NCBI GenBank assembly: GCA_937912225.1
Contig: CALDOJ010000042.1
Coordinates: 1-64,000 of the forward strand
Direction of reading: 5' to 3'
Length of the DNA: 64,000 nucleotides
From: Candidatus Woesearchaeota archaeon
GTDB lineage: Archaea; Nanobdellota; Nanobdellia; Woesearchaeales; GCA-2686295
A program made the position numbers and the translations under genes. The first letter of the stretch is position 1. Each line of letters starts with the position of its first letter. The notes below the pieces were generated by a model, which worked only from the letters and a program-made list of their open reading frames with translations, had not been told where the DNA came from and did not search any database. Positions 58,500 to 64,000 of the stretch are shown one piece after another.

Positions 58500-58529
58500 T
58501 GCCAAAAATTCATTTAATTTTTGAGCATA
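58500..58529. terminator. Hairpin between convergent genes (dispersed family)
   Basis: Outer arms ATGC (58500-58503) and GCAT (58526-58529), inner arms CAAAAATT (58504-58511) and AATTTTTG (58517-58524), loop CATTT, in the 48-base gap between a plus-strand and a minus-strand gene. It is suited to termination in both directions. Confidence 0.65.
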
Positions 58530-58538
58530 GTTTTATAA

Positions 58539-61493
58539 TTAAGCTCTAAATTTTGTTTCTATAGCTTTAAGATTCTCTTGAATTCTTTCGTGGCCAAGCT
58601 TCTCTGCATGTTTCATATCATTATCTGTGATTGTTGAGCCACAAGAGAATAAATGATAGGCTTGAGCAAAGTTTTCATACGGGATACAAGTAACTCTTTC
58701 GTGTAAACCAAACGGATCAAATAAGCTATCTTGAGTTAAATCTTTAAGATTTCCTGCCGGAAATAAGAAGTAAGTCTGATAATTTTCTTCTCCTCTTTCT
58801 TCGAGCATTTCACTAATCTTCCAAGGAACTAACCCTTTGAAATATGTTCCACCAATCATACCAACGTCTCCACCCATTGGATCGATTGTTCCAGTAATAA
58901 ATCGGTTCTTGTACATTTCAGTTTCGGAAAGAGCTGAGAACATACTCAAAGTTATTGCCATTGATGCAGATGGACCGCCAATTCCTGACCAGTTATCTCC
59001 ATATTGAGTTTTCAAAAACCAATCTCCACTATCCATTAATGGGAATTTAGCTTTGGTTGATAATAAAGTTCTTAAATAATCAACTGCTAATTCATAACCT
59101 TTAATAGTTGTTTCATCAGTCATCTCGCTATTTATATCAATTAATTGAAAATGATCAACTTGAGATTTTTTAGAATCAAGAGCCGGAACAAAATAAGATC
59201 TATTTTTAACAATTCCTGCTGGGCCGTGACTATAAATTGATAATCCGTTTGTATGACCAATAATTTTTTCATCCAAATCAAAGAATCCACCATAATGAGT
59301 TTCTCGTTCAATACCTGAAAAAAATGTTGGGTGAAGATTTTCTTTGGTTTTTAGTTTTAATAAATCTGGTGTTATACTTTCAGATTTTTTTGAAACTGCA
59401 AATGAACAAATATCTTCTATACTTTGAATGAACTCTCTATAGGTGACTGTTGCTAAATTCTCTGAATAAATCATTGTTTGTAGCAACATATTTGCAGCTG
59501 CAGGTTCAAGATTTAATTTTGAATCTCTATGTTCATTGAACTGGTCAAGAGTTTTATACATAACTTCTATTGTTCCTTCTCTTGTTTTTGGAGAGTTTCT
59601 AACTAAAGTCGGGACATTTATTGAATGTACTCTGCCTCTTAATCCTTCTTCATCTCTTAAGTAAACAGATGATCCTCCTCTGATTGTAACAAACGGATCT
59701 TCATTATCACAACCAATAATCATTCTAGGAACTTCAAATTGATAAGTGATTCCATCATTCACTAAAGTAATAACTCCTGTTTGTAAATAATCGAGAAATT
59801 GTTCTCTCATTCCTTTTTGGTCTCCTTTGTTAGAAGTAATTGTTTCTACGAAATCGCCAAATGAATCTGTGAATAATAAAATGCTGCTCGCAAATAAATC
59901 TCCTAATTCATTAACTGTTTGATGAGGTGGTGTTTCTTCATCATGAGAAAAAAAGTCACAAAATAACTTTTCTCTATCTGTCATTAAAACTTTTGACCAT
60001 GAAATGCCTTCGACTGGCGAAGTATGGCTTGAAAGATCATTAACATCTAAGATTTTGCTAATTGGCATGTTGTGTCTTCCATGTTGTAACTGAAATTCCA
60101 TTTCATAGTTTTTGTTTGCGAATTTTTTTAGTTCAGCTCGTTCTTCTTCTTTGCTTTTAGGCCCTTCAGTTGTATATCGTTTATTTTCTTCTAAGTCTTC
60201 ATAAACATCTAACATTAGTTCTATTGAAGTTCTTAATAAATCTCTTTCTCTATTAAAAAATTCATATATTGAATTGGCCCATTGTTTCATATCTGGGTGT
60301 GCCATGTATTTTATGTTTTCATCTTTAATTTCTTCTATAGTGCTTATTACTTCTTCAATTGAATTATCTGAAATTCTTTTTGTAGCAAAGAAATGATTAA
60401 CTTTCATGCTTAGTTCGGACGAGTATTCTCTTTGAATTTTTAATTTATTTTTTTTGAACTGTTTATTCAAAGGGTTTAATATTTTAGTCTTATAACGCTC
60501 AAATTCTTCTTCTAAAACTTGTTCGTTAAATTCAGGAGTTTCCCCTTTAACTTCTATTTGTCTAATTTTTCGTTTGAAAATTTTAAATTCTTCAACCAGA
60601 TTATCAGGGATGAAAGTGTTAATTAATCCTTCTTCAATATCTTTTTTTGTAAGATTTTTTCTTTTCGCAGAAAAACCTGCCAAATCTCTATATAGTTCTG
60701 GTCTAAATCTTTCTCCAGGTTTTACATATAGTTCCCAAGTAGCGTCTGGAACCAAAGATTTGTTGTTTGCAGGTAAGTCTAAGGTTATCATTGATATTGT
60801 TGCATCTAATGATTCTATATCGCTAATAGGCATATGTGACCTTTTAACCTCTAACTCTCCTGTGAGAGTATTATAAATATGAGTGTATAATGAGTGAATT
60901 TCTGTATGGACAAATTTTCTGAATTGTCTTTTTTCCATAAGTAATTTTAAATCATCCATATTTATTTCTATAAATGAATCTAAATATCCTGATAATTCTT
61001 CTCCGAATTCTTCAGCCATTATTAAATCAGAACTTAAAGTTTCTCGATCAAGATACGCGATTGATTTAACTTTCATAGGGTCTTCAAGATTTGGAACTAA
61101 TAAATAATCTCTATTTTCTGATAGTCTGGCTTTGGCTTTAATATCTTTAAATAATTCTGCTGTTTCAGGAGCTATTTCTTCCACTTCTTTATCACTTACT
61201 TTTCCTGTTAGAACATCAACAATGTAATCGAGAATCATGGATTTTCCAATACCTTGTTCACCAATTAAGACTACATAGGGATAGTCGCTGTGCAAGCCTC
61301 TTACTACTTGTTTAAAAACTTTTTCTTGATTAACGAAAGGTAATGATTTTTTCTTTTTACCAGTGTTTTTTATGAATTTTTCAATCTCTTCTGTGTAATC
61401 TGGAAATGTAGGTATGTTTTTATCTCCAATTTGTTTAAGAATTCCTGTTTGTAAAACTTTAGTTTCTAAGCTGTCTCTTTGTGAACTATTCAT
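58539..61493 (-). CDS. LonB-like protease with large insertion and degenerate Walker B
   Basis: 984 residues from the ATG at 61493, shortly after GGGGGAT; a longer frame begins upstream of this site. Walker A is GEQGIGKS at 78-85. The C-terminal peptidase domain has Ser842 in GGPSASMA and Lys886 in GGTYFKGL, the Lon Ser-Lys dyad. Between Walker A and the rest of the ATPase lies an insertion of about 400 mostly helical residues. The Walker B site reads LLFTDSFGDF, with Ser in place of the catalytic Glu. Standard archaeal LonB has a membrane insertion; none is evident here. Confidence 0.75.
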   Translation of the reverse strand: MNSSQRDSLETKVLQTGILKQIGDKNIPTFPDYTEEIEKFIKNTGKKKKSLPFVNQEKVFKQVVRGLHSDYPYVVLIGEQGIGKSMILDYIVDVLTGKVSDKEVEEIAPETAELFKDIKAKARLSENRDYLLVPNLEDPMKVKSIAYLDRETLSSDLIMAEEFGEELSGYLDSFIEINMDDLKLLMEKRQFRKFVHTEIHSLYTHIYNTLTGELEVKRSHMPISDIESLDATISMITLDLPANNKSLVPDATWELYVKPGERFRPELYRDLAGFSAKRKNLTKKDIEEGLINTFIPDNLVEEFKIFKRKIRQIEVKGETPEFNEQVLEEEFERYKTKILNPLNKQFKKNKLKIQREYSSELSMKVNHFFATKRISDNSIEEVISTIEEIKDENIKYMAHPDMKQWANSIYEFFNRERDLLRTSIELMLDVYEDLEENKRYTTEGPKSKEEERAELKKFANKNYEMEFQLQHGRHNMPISKILDVNDLSSHTSPVEGISWSKVLMTDREKLFCDFFSHDEETPPHQTVNELGDLFASSILLFTDSFGDFVETITSNKGDQKGMREQFLDYLQTGVITLVNDGITYQFEVPRMIIGCDNEDPFVTIRGGSSVYLRDEEGLRGRVHSINVPTLVRNSPKTREGTIEVMYKTLDQFNEHRDSKLNLEPAAANMLLQTMIYSENLATVTYREFIQSIEDICSFAVSKKSESITPDLLKLKTKENLHPTFFSGIERETHYGGFFDLDEKIIGHTNGLSIYSHGPAGIVKNRSYFVPALDSKKSQVDHFQLIDINSEMTDETTIKGYELAVDYLRTLLSTKAKFPLMDSGDWFLKTQYGDNWSGIGGPSASMAITLSMFSALSETEMYKNRFITGTIDPMGGDVGMIGGTYFKGLVPWKISEMLEERGEENYQTYFLFPAGNLKDLTQDSLFDPFGLHERVTCIPYENFAQAYHLFSCGSTITDNDMKHAEKLGHERIQENLKAIETKFRA

Positions 61494-61578
61494 ACTATCC
61501 CCCCTGCGACTTATGAATGTTCCATGAACTATATAAATATTTCTGTAATTTATCACTCTAAAAGAGAAACATGTTGAT

Positions 61579-63261
61579 TCAGAATTGTTTACTCATATAT
61601 GGGCCGTTATGTTTATAGCCTAATTTTTGATAATACTTTTTAACACCAATACCACTAATAATTAAGATTTTTTCTTTAGAATTTTCTTTAGCAATTTCTT
61701 CAGCTTTTTCAACTAATCGAGTACCAAAACCTTTATGCTGAACATCACCTTTATCACCAAGAATAGTTGCAGTTCCATAAATGTGAAGTTCTCGAATTAT
61801 AGCGCTATTAATTGTTATTTCTTTTCGTAAACTTTGAGAAACAAATCTTAACCGACAAAAACCAAGAAGTTTATCATTATCATCAACAAGAGAAATGAAG
61901 TATTCTTTTCCTTTGGATGCATTATATCCAATAATTTCAAATTCAGGTGTTCCTTTAATTTCATTACCTTTAATTTCACGACATCTAATACATTCACAGA
62001 TAACGTTTTTTTCTTTTTGAATTTTTTCAACGTATTGTCGAAGATTAGTTTTATCAACTCCAGCTTTAGTTACATTAGTAGGAATATCTCTTTGAATTCG
62101 CATAATACGACAATAACGAGGAACATTTTTTTTAGCCTCAACAATCATGTTAGCAGCGTCATTTGTAGTAATGGGTTTATATTTTCCTTTCTTGAATTGT
62201 TCATACAAAGGAGTTCCAGGCATGACTAATGTTGGATAAACTTTTAACATATCAGGTCTAAATCTTTCATCAGAAAAAATAGTGTTTAAAGATTCTAAAT
62301 CTTTCTTTCTAGAAACACCAGGCAAACCAGGCATCATATGATAATTAATTTTAAAACCCAAATCCTTCAAAATTCTAGTAGAATCAACAGTATCTTTCAA
62401 ACTATGACCACGGTTAACTTTCTTTAACACATCATCATAAACAGTTTGAATACCAACTTCTACTCTAGTACAACCAAAATCAAGCATCTCATTACCATGT
62501 TCTAACAACGCCCAATCAGGTTTAGTTTCAATAGTCAAACCAATACAACGAATATTAGAACTCTCGTTAAGCTTTTTTTCTTCTTCTAAAGATTTAAGAT
62601 TAGAAGCTTTTAATTTCAAAACTTTTTCTTTAATTCTTTCTTCACGACCTTTATCATCAACAGTTCCAGGCAATTCAAAGAATTCACGAAATCTTATAAT
62701 ATTTAATTTACCTTCATCATAAAACTCTGTTGAAAAATCATTCATAGCTTTGAAAATATTTTTCACATAATCTTCCTTATAAGATTGTTCAAAACTAGGA
62801 AATGTTCCTCCCATGATAATAATTTCTGCTTTTTCTGGATTTTGACCTATAACAATGTATTGTTCTAAACGATTAAAAACGATACGATAAGAATCATAAT
62901 CATTACGAATACCTCTCATAGTACTAGGTTCATTTCCAGTATAAGATTGAGGAACATCGCCAAAAGGACTGTTTATTCCTCCAGGACAATAAATACATTT
63001 ACCATGAGGACAAGAAAAAGGTTTAGTCATAACAGCAATAACAGCCACACCACTAATGGTACGCGTTGGCTTTGTTAACAAATAACCTCTTAAAAAATCC
63101 ACATCTTCTTGTTTACAATTACAAAGAACCTCAATATCAGTAGGAATTTTTTTAACTTTAAATTTAGAACAAAGATCGATTTTTTTATTATTGATCTGTC
63201 TCTTAGAAGGTTTTTCTTTCTTTACAAATTCAATTAATTCTTTGAAAAATTCATTCTTCAT
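61579..63261 (-). CDS. elp3: Elp3-type tRNA uridine-34 acetyl-modifying enzyme
   Basis: 560 residues with both Elp3 domains: a radical SAM core with the cluster motif CPHGKCIYC (C-x4-C-x2-C) and a C-terminal GNAT acetyltransferase domain (LRELHIYGTATILG, then GFGTRLVEKAEEIA). It makes the carboxymethyl-type modification at tRNA wobble uridines. Archaeal Elp3 works without the other Elongator subunits. Length and order are normal. Confidence 0.95.
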   Translation of the reverse strand: MKNEFFKELIEFVKKEKPSKRQINNKKIDLCSKFKVKKIPTDIEVLCNCKQEDVDFLRGYLLTKPTRTISGVAVIAVMTKPFSCPHGKCIYCPGGINSPFGDVPQSYTGNEPSTMRGIRNDYDSYRIVFNRLEQYIVIGQNPEKAEIIIMGGTFPSFEQSYKEDYVKNIFKAMNDFSTEFYDEGKLNIIRFREFFELPGTVDDKGREERIKEKVLKLKASNLKSLEEEKKLNESSNIRCIGLTIETKPDWALLEHGNEMLDFGCTRVEVGIQTVYDDVLKKVNRGHSLKDTVDSTRILKDLGFKINYHMMPGLPGVSRKKDLESLNTIFSDERFRPDMLKVYPTLVMPGTPLYEQFKKGKYKPITTNDAANMIVEAKKNVPRYCRIMRIQRDIPTNVTKAGVDKTNLRQYVEKIQKEKNVICECIRCREIKGNEIKGTPEFEIIGYNASKGKEYFISLVDDNDKLLGFCRLRFVSQSLRKEITINSAIIRELHIYGTATILGDKGDVQHKGFGTRLVEKAEEIAKENSKEKILIISGIGVKKYYQKLGYKHNGPYMSKQF

Positions 63262-63284
63262 TTAACTAAGAAACAAATATCAAT

Positions 63285-64000
63285 TTAAAAAAGTTTATGC
63301 ATTAAAGAATTAAGATTTTTTAAAGCATAAGTTGCTTTTCTATGATTTTCCATGATATAACAATCCATAGGATTATGACTTTTACTTTGATAAGCTTGAA
63401 CAGTTAAATAATCTGCAATATTCTGAACAATTCCATTAAATTGTTTAAAAGTAAATTCATGTGCTTTAAGAATACTATCTTCACAATTTTTTGTTTGTAC
63501 TAAAAAAGGAATACTATACAATAACCATTCTTCTTCAAAAACTGCTTCTTCGCCAAGAGGGTTGAACAATTTAGTTAACACATTAATCATTTCAGGAGTT
63601 CTTTCACTTCGAAATTGCGAACTCTCTTTCCATTTTATATGTTCAAAAGTAGAATCAACATACTCTTTTTTAATAAATAAATATCTGGCTGCTAAAAATT
63701 CTGAATGACTTTCTGGAAAACGTTGATGTTTAGAATTATTCCAAAAAGGAAACTCATCAATATATTCGATTGCACCTTTTTCACCTAAACCAAAAACAGA
63801 GTATTTACAAATATCTTCATGGGCACATTCATGTTCAGAAATCTGTGAGTGATCAACAACTAATAAGAAATCATCCAAATGTTTAGTTTTAATAATATTT
63901 TCAACACGAGGAATATTTTCTATATTTTCGTATTGAAAGTCTTGCAAAACATTATCTATTAGAACTTTTTTTCGAAAGTGAGTCTCTGATTCTACCGCTA
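63285..64000 (-). CDS. Uncharacterised protein, 5' end beyond the window
   Basis: The frame is open from its stop at 63285 to the right edge, with no ATG; the TTG at 63947 is only one possible start, so the gene is probably cut by the window. At least 237 codons are visible. A short H-S-Q-ISEHECAHEDICKYSVFG segment has clustered His/Cys/Glu that might bind metal, and a PESHSEFLAARYLF helix follows. Not recognised. Confidence 0.6.
   Translation of the reverse strand, partial: AVESETHFRKKVLIDNVLQDFQYENIENIPRVENIIKTKHLDDFLLVVDHSQISEHECAHEDICKYSVFGLGEKGAIEYIDEFPFWNNSKHQRFPESHSEFLAARYLFIKKEYVDSTFEHIKWKESSQFRSERTPEMINVLTKLFNPLGEEAVFEEEWLLYSIPFLVQTKNCEDSILKAHEFTFKQFNGIVQNIADYLTVQAYQSKSHNPMDCYIMENHRKATYALKNLNSLMHKLF

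Overview
The window is AT-rich chromosomal DNA from an archaeon. Archaeal or eukaryote-type markers are spread along its whole length: ribosomal proteins L31e, L39e and S19e, an archaeal-form isoleucyl-tRNA synthetase, an Elp3-type enzyme, a Ski2-like helicase, LonB-like protease, three TrmB-family regulators, type IV pilin-like proteins, and many leaderless genes with a TTTAAA-like TATA box about 25-30 bases before the ATG. Genes of bacterial flavour sit among them (two sigma-70 factors, Lgt, DprA, ComF, a ClpX-like ATPase, an M23 peptidase, receiver domains). Small genes, low GC and this mixture suggest a DPANN archaeon of the Woesearchaeota/Pacearchaeota kind. That assignment is inference; no rRNA gene is present.

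Layout. 1-11.5 kb: housekeeping genes, including S19e-L39e-L31e, triosephosphate isomerase, Lgt, NAD kinase-malic enzyme-zinc ribbon-thioredoxin, and a RelE-type toxin-antitoxin pair. 11.6-18.9 kb: mostly single leaderless genes (divergent radical SAM protein, a uridine-kinase-like enzyme, an orphan PPDK_N-like ATP-grasp domain), a candidate small RNA, a decayed gene, then ComF-DprA and a 22-residue hydrophobic peptide. 19-32.7 kb: IleRS, a first TrmB module of unknown genes, a tRNA-Leu(UAA) with an apparent T-loop intron, two tandem sigma-70 genes followed by a DNA alkyltransferase, a methyltransferase, the helicase, a kinase and a HemK-like methyltransferase. 32.7-41 kb: a TrmB regulator diverging from an operon of microproteins, a receiver domain, a ubiquitin-like protein ending in GG-LQ, a predicted E2-like protein, an SH3-like protein of unknown role, a ClpX-like unfoldase, a JAB/JAMM peptidase and an E1-like enzyme. 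41-49 kb: a 1116-residue protein and a third TrmB module (receiver domain, lipoprotein, large Gly/Cys-rich protein). 49-64 kb: membrane coiled-coil proteins, a paralogous pair with a shared C-terminal domain, MazEF, an NSUN-type methyltransferase, M23 peptidase, CNNM/CorC transporter, LonB-like protease, Elp3, and a gene cut by the window edge.

How the parts work together. The centrepiece is the 33.6-41 kb operon. It carries, in one transcription unit, a modifier (Ubl), its activating enzyme (E1-like), a candidate conjugating enzyme (E2-like), a processing/deconjugating peptidase (JAB) and an ATP-driven unfoldase that lacks the ClpP-docking IGF tripeptide. This looks like a complete ubiquitin-like tagging and remodelling pathway, with a TrmB factor and a phospho-receiver as likely controls. 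The same layout, a TrmB gene back-to-back with an accessory operon, occurs three times in 25 kb. Two of these intergenic regions share an inverted repeat of the form TyTCCA-N4-TGGAGA. Other structural signals are a family of intergenic hairpins with CAAAAAn/nTTTTTG arms, and an 11-bp hairpin that buries the start codon of the Ski2-like helicase.
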